The position numbers were made by a program, and so were the translations under genes. Positions 50,928 to 59,730 of a stretch of 64,000 nt of DNA are shown piece after piece. The number at the start of each line of letters is the position of its first letter. Position 1 is the first letter of the stretch. The DNA comes from Paenibacillus sp. JJ-223. GTDB lineage: Bacteria; Bacillota; Bacilli; Paenibacillales; Paenibacillaceae. The notes beneath the pieces are model-generated. The model made no database searches. It saw only the letters and a program-made list of their open reading frames with translations, and was not told the DNA's origin. The stretch is taken from the NCBI RefSeq assembly GCF_927798175.1, contig NZ_CAKMMP010000007.1, positions 186,001-250,000 on the forward strand, given 5' to 3'.

Positions 50928-51887
50928 TTATGCTTCATTTGAAAAGAGTGCATCGTAGGCCGGACAAGGGCGTTGGGTCAAAAACTCCGTGAGCGCTTCC
51001 GGTTGCTGTACATAAATGTCTTTCAGCGATGTACCGTTATAAATGTTGCCGATGACGACCGGGTGGCATAATTCGCAGATCAGGATGTCTCCGTTGCCGT
51101 GCAAATGCAGCTGCTTCGTGCCGTCCACGCAGTTGGAGAAGTATACACCCGGCTGTTCATGTAACCCGAGCCGCTCGGCAAAGCGATCCATGCACGTGAA
51201 ATACAGCGTCGTATCCTCCCGTTTGTTCGCAATCAATTCATTCACCGATTGAACTAGCGCTTCCTGCGTCGCAATCCTGTCCCAATTGCTGTGCGGCATG
51301 ACGATACTGTTCTGTATTTCATGGATGCGTACGCCTAGCTCATACACCTTCTCGCTGATCGCGGCCATGTTGGATTGAGTGCCTTCGAAGAGTAAGGTCT
51401 CTAATACCGTTTCCAGTCCGGCTTCCGCACACATGCGGATGTTCTGTTCCAATCGCTCGTACATCCGCGGATGCACTCGGTAATAAGCCGCGTATTCTTC
51501 CGCATTGGTATAATTGAACGAAATATGGATGTTGGACAGCCCCGCATCGCGCAGCGCAACAATCCGTTCCTCCGTCAGCAGGCTGGCGTTGGTGTTCAGC
51601 TGCGTATCAATGCCATGCGCCCCGCAGTAAGATACGATGTCCAAACAATCCTGGTACTTCAGCGTCACCTCTCCCCCGGACAAGCGCACACGCTTCAAAG
51701 CAGGAAGTTCACGGATGATGCGTATAACCTCCTCCCCGCTGATGCATTGCCCGTCGTCCCGGTTATAGGCGCAGCAATAATCGCATTTGTAATTGCAGTT
51801 GGAGGTGACCCCGACCTCCAGTCCTTCCAAATCGTATACGCCGGGCGTTTCAAGCTCCAGCGCTTTGTACTTGTTTTTTGCAGTCAT
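50928..51887 (-). CDS. Radical SAM protein with C-terminal SPASM-like cysteines
   Basis: A 319-residue enzyme with the radical SAM cluster CNYKCDYCCAYNRDDG (C-x3-C-x2-C), a SAM-binding strand LKRVRLSGGEVTLKYQ and a C-terminal cysteine group (FTCMDRFAER, YFSNCVDGTK, LICELCHPVV) that may hold a second iron-sulfur cluster. It reads like a MoaA/SPASM-family maturase. ATG 51887 follows GGGAGG by eight bases; the longer frame to 52115 is not used. No peptide precursor is visible nearby. It may act with the wall-sugar genes downstream, as the gap is about 180 bases. Confidence 0.9.
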   Translation of the reverse strand: MTAKNKYKALELETPGVYDLEGLEVGVTSNCNYKCDYCCAYNRDDGQCISGEEVIRIIRELPALKRVRLSGGEVTLKYQDCLDIVSYCGAHGIDTQLNTNASLLTEERIVALRDAGLSNIHISFNYTNAEEYAAYYRVHPRMYERLEQNIRMCAEAGLETVLETLLFEGTQSNMAAISEKVYELGVRIHEIQNSIVMPHSNWDRIATQEALVQSVNELIANKREDTTLYFTCMDRFAERLGLHEQPGVYFSNCVDGTKQLHLHGNGDILICELCHPVVIGNIYNGTSLKDIYVQQPEALTEFLTQRPCPAYDALFSNEA

Positions 51888-52065
51888 GCCATAGACCTCC
51901 CGTACATCCTGATTCGGCATTGCCGATAACCCAAAAAGTATACAGGACTCACGTACGGCCTGAATATGACATTTCCCATATGGCATACTCGTCCTCAGCT
52001 TTTCAACGCCATTGTTCAAACGAAGAAAAACCATCTCCCGGAAACGGGACATGGTTCTATTGCCA

Positions 52066-52542
52066 TCAGAAAATATAAAACACGATACCTTTCCCCTCTG
52101 CCACGCTCTTGGCATAAAAACGCCCGATTTCGTCCAAGTTGACCTTCAGATAGTCGTAAAATTCCTGTTGTTCGTCTCCCTCCACAAGAGGGTAGATCTG
52201 CTCTTCCACCATCGTTTGAAAGTCATAACGTTCCTTCAGCTCATCTTCGGTCACCCCTTCCAGATAAACCGCTGCTTCCTTCACTTGCTCGACAAATAGA
52301 TAGAACGCGCCGAAACTCCCAAAATCGAGATACTGCTCGTCCCGCAGGGGGACGACATAGCCTTGCGGCGGTTCGCCGTCATTCAACTCTTCGGTTAACC
52401 AAAAATGAATGCCTTCCCAAGACTTATCAATATCCAATTCCTCGTATTTCTGCAGATCCACGTCATTCAAAAGCAAACTGCCTTCTGCTAATTTCACGAT
52501 AAACTCGTTCGGCATTGCCACATATTGTCCGATCATTCCCAT
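52066..52542 (-). CDS. DUF1877 family protein
   Basis: A 158-residue soluble protein, beginning MGMIGQYVAMPNEFIVKLAE, a start diagnostic of the DUF1877 (YfbM-like) family. The remainder (EELDIDKSWEGIHFWLTEEL, YDYLKVNLDEIGRFYAKSVA) follows the family pattern, with the Tyr- and Glu-rich C-terminus. No catalytic motif is known for the family. GGAGG precedes the ATG. It ends about 180 bases before the radical SAM start and may belong to the same transcript. Confidence 0.92.
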   Translation of the reverse strand: MGMIGQYVAMPNEFIVKLAEGSLLLNDVDLQKYEELDIDKSWEGIHFWLTEELNDGEPPQGYVVPLRDEQYLDFGSFGAFYLFVEQVKEAAVYLEGVTEDELKERYDFQTMVEEQIYPLVEGDEQQEFYDYLKVNLDEIGRFYAKSVAEGKGIVFYIF

Positions 52543-52671
52543 GGTTTGGCCTCCTTATCCATAAAATCCACCCAGATGTATCCTGAATCCCGAAATCTCC
52601 GTGGAAAAAGACGTCAATGCTTGAGCTGGAGTATCAGGCATTTTTCCTGATGCATCCTTCATAACCGTACC

Positions 52672-53253
52672 CTAACTGTCACTACATCCTGACTCAAAAT
52701 CCACACGAATGATGGCATAGAGCTTCAAGTCCAATCTCTGTTCTTTCACCTGCATATAGCTCCGGAGCGTACCTTCATAGGTCATGCCTGACTTCTCCAT
52801 GACTCTGGCTGATCCTATATTTTCCACCATGCATTTCGCCTCAATACGCTCAAGCCCCATCTCCTCGAAGCCAAAACGGATCACCCGGCGAATAACCTCG
52901 CTCATGATGCCTTTATTCCAGTATGCAGGAGACAATACATATCCAAGCTCGGCGGTAAGCTGACTTTGATTGCAATTGACATAGTTGCAGCTGCCAATCA
53001 GATTTCCTGATCCTTTGTCCTCGATCCCCCATGGCCCCATTTTTCGCGTCTCGTACTGATTTTGGATAAAATCGATAAATCCCCGAGTATCTTCCCTGCT
53101 CTGATGCGCATCCCATGTTGTGAACTGCGAAACGACGGGAATCGAGCAATATGCGTACATATCTTCCAAATCTTCATGCGTAATCGGCCGAAGCCAGGTA
53201 CGTTCCGTTTCCAGCCTCGGAAATGGATCAAAGCATTGCTCCATCGTTTTCAT
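52672..53253 (-). CDS. GNAT N-acetyltransferase, RimJ/RimL type
   Basis: A 193-residue acetyltransferase of the RimJ/RimL subgroup: LETERTWLRPITHEDLEDMY at the N-terminus, LGYVLSPAYWNKGIMSEVIR motif A, and IEAKCMVENIGSARVMEKSG, followed by MTYEGTLRSYM. These are the hallmarks of the group, which acetylates ribosomal-protein or other N-termini. GGGGGC precedes the ATG. It stands alone on the minus strand, with a divergent gene 235 bases away. Confidence 0.93.
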   Translation of the reverse strand: MKTMEQCFDPFPRLETERTWLRPITHEDLEDMYAYCSIPVVSQFTTWDAHQSREDTRGFIDFIQNQYETRKMGPWGIEDKGSGNLIGSCNYVNCNQSQLTAELGYVLSPAYWNKGIMSEVIRRVIRFGFEEMGLERIEAKCMVENIGSARVMEKSGMTYEGTLRSYMQVKEQRLDLKLYAIIRVDFESGCSDS

Positions 53254-53488
53254 GAAACCGCCCCCTGATTTTGAATTACAAATCTCATGAAAAATATTCC
53301 ATTCGGGATATTAGACTAATCTATAGGATTTGTTATTTTTAGGCAACTAAAAAATGAGCAGCCATAATCCCCTTCTTGATATCGCTATACTTTTGCCATG
53401 TTCTGTGCACAATTCCGGCGCCATAATGAATGTATGCATTTTGTGGGAACGGTATTGATTCGGAAGAAATAAGAGAGGAGAATGGCCT

Positions 53489-54427
53489 ATGGCTAACCCA
53501 AAAATAAAACTGCATCCCCTGCACGACATCGCTGCGTACACGGAGGGATACGAAGTGGTATCGACCCAACTCGGCGGAGATGGCCGGATTTACGTGCTGC
53601 TGATCGACCGCATCCCCGAAAGAGAAGATGGCATGTTCGTTCCAGCCAAGCTGCGGCAATTCCGCACGTACAAAGCGTTGATCATCGGGGATTCCTGCAT
53701 TCAGGAAGTGCTGCTCTGGGGACAAACGTTCAACTATCATTACTTGCAGCCTCTGGGTGAGCATTTGCTCCTGGTTGGCGCACGCTGCACGCGTTATGGG
53801 GACGGCAAGCATGATCTCAACGCCAAAGTCATCGATGCCGAAGGAATTACGGTTCGTGAATTTTTGCTGGGAGACGGCATCCAAGATGTTCAGGTGACGG
53901 AGGATGGCACGATCTGGACCGGGTACTTCGACGAGGGGGTATTCGGCAATTATGGCTGGGGTGAACCCGTTGGGGCACAAGGACTTATTGCCTGGGACGA
54001 TCAAGGCAACAAACGCTTCGAAAATCAAGCAGCCGACATCGCAGATTGTTATGCCTTGAACGTCGTGAACGAACAGGAAGTTTGGTTCTACTATTACGCG
54101 GATTTCAAGCTTGGCCTGATTAGAGGCGGCACCCATCGCCCGCAGACCACGTTCATCAATCCTGGCCTGTCGGGCTCTTCCGGGTTCTGCACGGATGGTT
54201 ACCACTTCCTGTTCGACGCGGGGTATGGCAAGCATGGTTTCTTCGTTTTGAAAAAACAGGATAAGCCCGGCCGTCTGACCAAAGGGCAGCGCATTTCATT
54301 TGTAAATGAAGATTCCCAACCATTGCAGGCCGCGCGGCAAAGCTTTCGCCAGCATCAATTGCTCTTAAGCGAAGGAAGCAAGCTGTACTTGACCGATGTT
54401 GGGCAATTGGCTGCAGTGCTGGACTAA
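53489..54427 (+). CDS. Hypothetical protein, beta-propeller-like (312 aa)
   Basis: A soluble protein whose repeated strands (DGRIYVLLIDRIPER, HLLLVGARCTRYGDGKHD, AKVIDAEGITVREF, VQVTEDGTIWTGYFDEGVFG, LIAWDDQGNKRFENQ) have the look of a multi-blade propeller. No catalytic motif or family I can name. GAGAGGAG lies eight bases before the ATG. It is convergent with the small zinc-ribbon gene downstream, sharing four bases at the stop codons. No promoter stands out in the 53254-53488 gap. Confidence 0.8.
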   Translation: MANPKIKLHPLHDIAAYTEGYEVVSTQLGGDGRIYVLLIDRIPEREDGMFVPAKLRQFRTYKALIIGDSCIQEVLLWGQTFNYHYLQPLGEHLLLVGARCTRYGDGKHDLNAKVIDAEGITVREFLLGDGIQDVQVTEDGTIWTGYFDEGVFGNYGWGEPVGAQGLIAWDDQGNKRFENQAADIADCYALNVVNEQEVWFYYYADFKLGLIRGGTHRPQTTFINPGLSGSSGFCTDGYHFLFDAGYGKHGFFVLKKQDKPGRLTKGQRISFVNEDSQPLQAARQSFRQHQLLLSEGSKLYLTDVGQLAAVLD

Positions 54428-54726
54428 GGCGTGTTCTCCTTGAAGGACAATCCGGCCTCAGCAAGCGATTGTCTGAGCTTGGGCATGGAAGAGGGGCCGA
54501 TGCCGTGCAGCTTCAGGATTTCTTTTTCGGTATGGGCGGACAGTTTGTCTAAATCCGTGATTCCCTCCCCTGCCAATGCCCGTCGGGCTGGCGCAGACAA
54601 CTGAGCCAGGAATCCGTCCCGGGGTTTCCGTTCCTGCTCGCAGACCGGACAGGTCGGGCAATCGCTTGTTTTGTAATACACGTGGCCCCCGGCACAGGTT
54701 CTGGCTTCGCCTTTTTCCTGAGTCAT
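54424..54726 (-). CDS. Zinc-ribbon and helix-hairpin-helix protein (100 aa)
   Basis: A two-part protein: an N-terminal zinc-ribbon-like segment (TCAGGHVYYKTSDCPTCPVC, containing C-x2-C pairs) and a C-terminal helix-hairpin-helix (LAGEGITDLDKLSAHTEKEI, then LHGIGPSSMPKLRQSL) like the RNA polymerase alpha C-terminal domain. Small proteins of this kind are usually called RNA polymerase alpha-CTD-like. AAAGGG precedes the ATG. Its role, perhaps nucleic-acid binding, is inferred from the fold. Confidence 0.88.
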   Translation of the reverse strand: MTQEKGEARTCAGGHVYYKTSDCPTCPVCEQERKPRDGFLAQLSAPARRALAGEGITDLDKLSAHTEKEILKLHGIGPSSMPKLRQSLAEAGLSFKENTP

Positions 54727-54779
54727 ATTGCGCGAACACCCTTTCTCTTTCGTTTTATTCGTTTAGGGATAACATATAC

Positions 54780-55391
54780 TCACAAATGGCTTGTACTATT
54801 TTTCTCGCTCACGACCCACTGATCCTGCCTTTGTTCAATGACATGCATACTTGTATGCTCTACCGGAAAAAAAGGAACCCGATTCGTCCACCGTTCTCCG
54901 GATAAATGATAGTATAACGCGTTAATGACGCCACCATGGGTGACGAGCATAACGTTGGATTGAATCTGCTGCGCTGCAAGCTTGGCGCACAGTTCATCGA
55001 ATGCTCGCGTAATTCTCTCGTAAAAATGCGCCGGGGTTTCGCCGCCGGGAAAAGGGGTGTCCATCTCCAGCGTATTGAAATAGACGCCGGGATACTTGGC
55101 TTCTGCTTCCGAATGCGGTATTCCTGCCAGCAAGCCGTTATTCATTTCACGCCATGCCGGCAACAATTCGGCTTTTAACCCCACCCCTTGTTCTAGCACC
55201 CTGACCGTCTGGGCAGCACGCGTGAGGTCGCTGCTCAGCAGCGTTCGAATACAATATTGACTCGCCTGGCGCTGTACATGTTCAGCAAGCCGCTCCGATT
55301 GCCGAATACCTTCATTCGTCAAGCCCCGGCTGCTCCATCCGCCCCGGTATCCTTCCTCATCGCTCCCATGCCTGACCAAAATGATTTTCAT
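54780..55391 (-). CDS. Histidine phosphatase family protein
   Basis: A 203-residue phosphoglycerate-mutase-like phosphatase. The catalytic N-terminal motif is ILVRHGSDEEG (RHG), the second His lies in VTHGGVINAL, and LSSDLTRAAQTVRVLEQ gives the second arginine; phosphatase activity is therefore expected. GGAG precedes the ATG. Substrate is unknown; relatives include phosphatases of sugar phosphates and AMP-like molecules. It is transcribed with the SUMF1-like gene upstream, about 40 bases away. Confidence 0.93.
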   Translation of the reverse strand: MKIILVRHGSDEEGYRGGWSSRGLTNEGIRQSERLAEHVQRQASQYCIRTLLSSDLTRAAQTVRVLEQGVGLKAELLPAWREMNNGLLAGIPHSEAEAKYPGVYFNTLEMDTPFPGGETPAHFYERITRAFDELCAKLAAQQIQSNVMLVTHGGVINALYYHLSGERWTNRVPFFPVEHTSMHVIEQRQDQWVVSEKNSTSHL

Positions 55392-55430
55392 AATGACACG
55401 CTCCTATCATGTATGATTGCAATCATGTCG

Positions 55431-56117
55431 TTATCTCGACCTCGCCAGGCGAAATCCCAAATCCTCGATCCCGAATGTCGGGTGACTGCGCCGTCGGCAC
55501 GTCGCACCGCAGCCTCTTGCCTCTTCCGCCCAGCTTCCTCCGCGAAAAATGCGATACGAACCATAAACCTCCTCATCGTAAAGATCCCAGCACCATTCCC
55601 AAACGTTGCCGAGCATGTCGTAAAGTCCCCATGCATTGGGTTCTTTCTGTCCTACGGGCTGGGGCTTGCCGTTGGAATTTTGCGCATACCAACCGATGTC
55701 ATCCAATTCCCCGTATCGGTAACCGGCTGTTCCGGCTTTACACGCATATTGCCATTCAGCTTCCGTGGGGAGCCGATAGCCGTCCGCTTCCTTTTTCCAT
55801 CTGACCGTCTGACCATCCTCATGAATGCAATAGGATTCGGGCAGTCCGGCTTGCTGCGACATGGCATTACAGAAACGTATGGCGTCGAACCAGGACACAT
55901 TCACCACAGGAATGCGCCCCTCGGAAGATGAAGCGGCGTTTTCCCCGGTACGCGTAAGGGAAGCATAAAGCTCCTGCGTGACCGGATAAACTGCTAATTC
56001 AAAGGGCAGAATCGTCTCGGTCCATTGCGTCTTTTTTCGATCATCCCTTAATTCAACAACGCCCTCTGAAATCTCCACCATAGGTGGAATGTGCATTCGA
56101 TCATTTGAACCTGGCAT
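55431..56117 (-). CDS. SUMF1/FGE-domain protein (formylglycine-generating-enzyme-like)
   Basis: A 228-residue protein of the FGE-sulfatase fold. PVVNVSWFDAIRFCNAMSQQ, GYRLPTEAEWQYACKAGT, GLYDMLGNVWEWCWDLY and IFRGGSWAEEARGCGATCRR, ending FGIEDLGFRLARS, cover the fold from start to end. In true FGE two copper-binding cysteines sit four residues apart in this last motif; here the Cys pair is C-x3-C and shifted, so catalysis is doubtful. ATG 56117 follows GGGGGA. No sulfatase gene is in the window. Confidence 0.9.
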   Translation of the reverse strand: MPGSNDRMHIPPMVEISEGVVELRDDRKKTQWTETILPFELAVYPVTQELYASLTRTGENAASSSEGRIPVVNVSWFDAIRFCNAMSQQAGLPESYCIHEDGQTVRWKKEADGYRLPTEAEWQYACKAGTAGYRYGELDDIGWYAQNSNGKPQPVGQKEPNAWGLYDMLGNVWEWCWDLYDEEVYGSYRIFRGGSWAEEARGCGATCRRRSHPTFGIEDLGFRLARSR

Positions 56118-56286
56118 CGGATTCCCCCTTGAAAATGAAAGAATAACTGGCGGTATGCCTTTCTCCCCTTCATATCGCATTTTGAAGATTATACCATCCA
56201 TTTTTCACCATTGCTTATTATTCTTATTATGGACTCCACTTGTTTCATCCTGCATTGGTTCTGGACTGGTGCTGCACCGCATGACA

Positions 56287-56330
56287 AAAAGCCGCTTCCC
56301 TTTCCAATTCGGAAGGGAGAAGCGACTCTT
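56287..56330 (-). terminator. Intrinsic terminator after hrtA
   Basis: A stem with 15 or more pairs (AGTCGCTTCTCCCTTCC and its near complement) followed on the minus strand by TTTTT, about 60 bases past the hrtA stop. Confidence 0.8.
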
Positions 56331-56392
56331 TAATGATAATGACTACAATGAGACCGTTGAAATTCATTCAAACCATGTTCAAACTAACGCCT

Positions 56393-57070
56393 TTACTCTG
56401 CAGCCAGCTTGCCGTTCTTCAAGAACAGCACCCGGTCCACGAATGGCAGCACGCGTTCATCATGGGTTACCATGACCGCGCTCTTGCGCTGCTCCTTCAC
56501 TTGAGCAGCCAGCATGCGCACAACGTCGAGCCCACGCTCGGCGTCCAGGCTGGCGGTCGGTTCATCCGCGAGCAGCACAGCCGGATCATTCATTAGAGCA
56601 CGAGCGATTGCAACCCGTTGGCGTTCGCCGCCCGACAACTTTTCGGCATACGCTCTGCGGCGGTGGGACAACCCCACCTTCTCGAGCAGTTCGTCGATTC
56701 GTTTCGCCGCCTGCCCTTGATCCATTCCTGCCAGCTTTGCGATCAGCATCAACTGCTCATCAACCTTCAGGTACGGAATCAAATTCGCGCTTTGGAACAT
56801 AAATCCGATCTTCTGCAGCCGCAGGTCGGCGATCCCCTGCTTGCCTTTGCCTTGGATCGGCTTGCCGTCCAGCAGCACTTGTCCTTTCGTCGGTTCAAGC
56901 AGCGCACCGGCGATGGACAGGAACGTACTCTTTCCGGAGCCCGACGGACCCATGACCGCTACCAATTCCCCTTCTTTTACCTTCAGCTCCAGCTTGTCCA
57001 GGATCGTGCGTTTGCTGCCTCCATCCTCGAACGCATGCGTTATGTCATGCATTTCCAGTCGATTACTCAT
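56393..57070 (-). CDS. hrtA: Haem-efflux ABC transporter ATPase HrtA
   Basis: A 225-residue ATPase pairing with the HrtB-like permease. Walker A GPSGSGKSTFL, signature LSGGERQRVAIARAL, Walker B VLLADEPTASLD and the H-loop VTHDE are intact. In S. aureus, HrtAB removes toxic haem or its products from the membrane (established knowledge). The HrtA call rests on the neighbours: a HrtB-like permease (four-base overlap), then HssS and HssR. GGGAGG precedes the ATG. Confidence 0.9.
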   Translation of the reverse strand: MSNRLEMHDITHAFEDGGSKRTILDKLELKVKEGELVAVMGPSGSGKSTFLSIAGALLEPTKGQVLLDGKPIQGKGKQGIADLRLQKIGFMFQSANLIPYLKVDEQLMLIAKLAGMDQGQAAKRIDELLEKVGLSHRRRAYAEKLSGGERQRVAIARALMNDPAVLLADEPTASLDAERGLDVVRMLAAQVKEQRKSAVMVTHDERVLPFVDRVLFLKNGKLAAE

Positions 57071-58191
57071 GCTGCCGTCCTCCCAATCGCATCCAATGCG
57101 TCAATTCTGGTGACCTTCCATACCGAAAACAGCGATCCCGCCAGCGACATGGCCAAGAACAGCACGCAAGTCAGGGTTAGCGTGGAAGCGCCGAGTTGGA
57201 ATGGCATCGAAGCTGGCAAAACCGACTCGAACAATCGGACCAACAACACGCTGATCGCCAAACTGCCGACGGAAAGCAGCAATATCTGGAGCGTAACGCT
57301 TCCGGCAAGATACCCGTTCCGGGTCCCGATGGCTTTCAGAATGCCGAATTGGCTCGTTTTTTGGATCGTGATGACGTAGAAGAAAACGGCGAGCACAAAG
57401 GCCGAAATCACGTACAAAAATGCAATCATCATCAGGAGAGAACCTTGCTCCTCTTTGTAACCGGGGATGGCCGAAATCGCTTCGGATTTCGTGATTACTT
57501 CGGTGCCGGGTACGGCAGCCGCCAGACGTTCGGCATCCATGTCTGCACCCTTGACGGCAATCGCGTTGTATACGGGAGATTGCGCAGATGCCGCTCCTTC
57601 AGCATTCCGCGCCGGCCCCCGAAGTTCCCGCCAATCTTCGTCGGTCAAATAAACCACCGGCGCATGGCTGAACGATTCGTCGTTTACGAACCCGCTCACC
57701 GTCCACTCCTTGTCCGAGGCCTGATCGACCAGCACCGTGCCGATCTTCACGCCGGACTCTTCCAGCTTCCGGTCCACAATGACCTGCCCCCGCTGCAATT
57801 CAGCCATGGGAGTCCCCTCCGTTACTGTCGGAGCCAGCCAGCCCTTCGGGTGAACCGTAAATAGCGCCACGTCAACCTTCGTCGTTTCCCCTGACGGGCT
57901 GACCGTCGTCATTTTCACGCCCAGCGATTCGGCATTGCCTTGTCCCGCCAAGGAGCCCGCTTGATCGACCTGCTCCTGATTCACCTGGGAGCGTGTAAAG
58001 CGATGATTCGAATCCTGCTCCAACACAAAGTGGGTTGCTGCCATATTTTTGATCGATGCCGCATTGTCGTAGGCGAGCCCTTGAGCTAGTCCCGTAACGA
58101 ACAGCACCAGAAACGAAATCAGCACCATGATCGCCCCGATCAGCGCATAACGTCCTTTTGCAAACCTTATTTCACGAATAGCCAAATACAC
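57067..58191 (-). CDS. hrtB: Haem-efflux ABC transporter permease HrtB
   Basis: A 374-residue MacB/FtsX-type permease with four helices. It opens MYLAIREIRFAKGRYALIGA and has FVTGLAQGLAYDN, then an outer domain from about 60 to 230, and the C-terminal three helices (AVFFYVITIQKTSQFGILKA is the HrtB hallmark). GTG 58191 follows GGAGGG by eight bases. It matches S. aureus HrtB in layout, though the outer domain differs in sequence. Together with HrtA it exports haem-related toxic compounds. The promoter region upstream holds a HssR-like repeat. Confidence 0.9.
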   Translation of the reverse strand: MYLAIREIRFAKGRYALIGAIMVLISFLVLFVTGLAQGLAYDNAASIKNMAATHFVLEQDSNHRFTRSQVNQEQVDQAGSLAGQGNAESLGVKMTTVSPSGETTKVDVALFTVHPKGWLAPTVTEGTPMAELQRGQVIVDRKLEESGVKIGTVLVDQASDKEWTVSGFVNDESFSHAPVVYLTDEDWRELRGPARNAEGAASAQSPVYNAIAVKGADMDAERLAAAVPGTEVITKSEAISAIPGYKEEQGSLLMMIAFLYVISAFVLAVFFYVITIQKTSQFGILKAIGTRNGYLAGSVTLQILLLSVGSLAISVLLVRLFESVLPASMPFQLGASTLTLTCVLFLAMSLAGSLFSVWKVTRIDALDAIGRTAA

Positions 58192-58219
58192 GTTGTTTTC
58201 CCTCCTTCTTGATGACTCA

Positions 58220-58252
58220 AGTATAGGAGGCGAAAATGAACGGCGCATGAAT
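58220..58252 (-). promoter_or_regulatory. HssR-box-like direct repeat and -10 of the hrtBA promoter
   Basis: On the minus strand ATTCATGCG and GTTCATTTT stand two bases apart (58244-58252, 58233-58241), an 11-base repeat period that matches the HssR box known from S. aureus (GTTCATATT-N2-GTTCATATT). TATACT follows at 58220-58225, seven bases past the repeat, so the repeat occupies the -35 place. A phosphorylated HssR would act as activator. The identification rests on spacing and the GTTCAT core. Confidence 0.6.
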
Positions 58253-58335
58253 AACACATTACAATCCGCTCGGGGGTGAACGTCGTATCCGGTTCATGCT
58301 AGAACGCAAAAGCAGGCCAACATGACAAAAATGAG

Positions 58336-59730
58336 TCAGTCTGATCCATATTGTTTCTGGCCCGGGAGCGTGACCGTAAACACCGTTCCTTCCGGCGAGC
58401 TGGACACCTCCACCGTACCGTCATGCAGCCGCACGATCTTCTGCACGATCGCCAGCCCGAGGCCCGTGCTTCCGGATGAGCGTTCCCGCGCCCGGTCCAC
58501 CCTATAGAACCGATCGAACAGAAACGGCAGGTGCTCGGCAGGAATGCCATCGCCCGTATCATGAATGTGCACGACGACAACATCATCGCGCTGTTCAGCC
58601 TGGATGTGAATGCTTCTGCCGGATGGCAGATGGTTCACCGCATTGCCAAGCAGATTCATCCACACTTGCATCAGCAGCACGTCATCACCGTATAATTGGA
58701 TCGTTTCCGGTACGGACATGCGGAGTGACAGCTCCTTTTCCTCCAACTGCCACTGCAGCACTTGCACGGCCTGTCGAATATGGCCGCGCAGCGAGATTCG
58801 TTCCTTGCCTATCGCTTCACTGCTTTGCTCCAGCGAGGACAGCAGCAGCAATTGTTTGCTAAGCCGGGACAGGTGCCGGCTCTCCTCTTCAATGACCGAG
58901 GCATAATGCTCCCGTTCGTCCACAGGCAGCTCCCGCTTCGCCAGCAGTTGGGCAAACCCCTGAATGGAGGTCAGCGGCGACTGGATCTCGTGCGAAACGT
59001 TGGATACGAACTGCTGCCGCGCCTGGTCCACCCGTTCGAGTTCCCCGCTCATCGTCATGAAATGCCGGGCCAGCTGCCCGATCTCATCCCTGCGCGCGGT
59101 AGGCAGCTTCAAATTGTAGTTTCCCTGCGCGATTCGTTTCGTCGCTTCCGACATTCGTTCGATCGGCTGAACCAGATACCGGGTGCTGAACAGGAACAGC
59201 AGGACGCAGATCGCTACCGCGAGCAGCCCGATCAGAGCGAAAAAAATCCGCAGCTCGCCGAACTGCAGTATGACGTCGGGACGCATGAACATGGCGTAGC
59301 TGCCCTGCCCGATGTGCAGCGGCACGCCGACCGTATTGCTGAGCGTATTGTCAAAGAAACCGGAAATGAACGGCTGGCCCGGAAATTCCGCCACGCCATG
59401 GTACGTCTGTCCGCCCAGCACCTGTTCGATGGCGCGCACGTCCAGATCCTTCTCGCGGAACTCGCGCCCATAGTACCGTTCGTCGCCTTCTCCGTTCGTT
59501 AGATAAATCTCGTATCCGAGTGCAGCCGCATTGTGCAAATACGCATCCATATCCTCGGGAACCCGCTCGACAAACCGTTTCATCTGCTCCGCGATGCCCA
59601 CCAGCTTCTCGTCATTAAAAGGCTTCAGCTTGGCGTGGTAATATATGTTGGATAGAAGAAAACCAAGCATGGCCCCGGCGAAAATCACCGCCATCGTGAT
59701 GAGAAACACGCGAAAGTACAGCGTTCTCAC
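58336..59730 (-). CDS. hssS: Haem-stress sensor histidine kinase HssS
   Basis: A 464-residue kinase with two membrane helices (residues 7-28 and about 163-185) around an outer sensor of some 130 residues. The sensor matches S. aureus HssS in details such as GFFDNTLSNTVG and AMFMRPDV. A HAMP domain, the H-box FVSNVSHEIQSPLTSIQGFA and the ATP-binding motifs (LLGNAVNHLPSG, DTGDGI, GSTGLGLAI) follow. It phosphorylates HssR in response to haem damage. GTG overlaps the HssR stop by four bases. Confidence 0.92.
   Translation of the reverse strand: MRTLYFRVFLITMAVIFAGAMLGFLLSNIYYHAKLKPFNDEKLVGIAEQMKRFVERVPEDMDAYLHNAAALGYEIYLTNGEGDERYYGREFREKDLDVRAIEQVLGGQTYHGVAEFPGQPFISGFFDNTLSNTVGVPLHIGQGSYAMFMRPDVILQFGELRIFFALIGLLAVAICVLLFLFSTRYLVQPIERMSEATKRIAQGNYNLKLPTARRDEIGQLARHFMTMSGELERVDQARQQFVSNVSHEIQSPLTSIQGFAQLLAKRELPVDEREHYASVIEEESRHLSRLSKQLLLLSSLEQSSEAIGKERISLRGHIRQAVQVLQWQLEEKELSLRMSVPETIQLYGDDVLLMQVWMNLLGNAVNHLPSGRSIHIQAEQRDDVVVVHIHDTGDGIPAEHLPFLFDRFYRVDRARERSSGSTGLGLAIVQKIVRLHDGTVEVSSSPEGTVFTVTLPGQKQYGSD

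Noticed and set aside
53339..54235. 298-codon minus-strand frame opposite the propeller-like gene
   Set aside because: The plus-strand gene has a good ribosome site and plausible strands; the antisense frame has no site.
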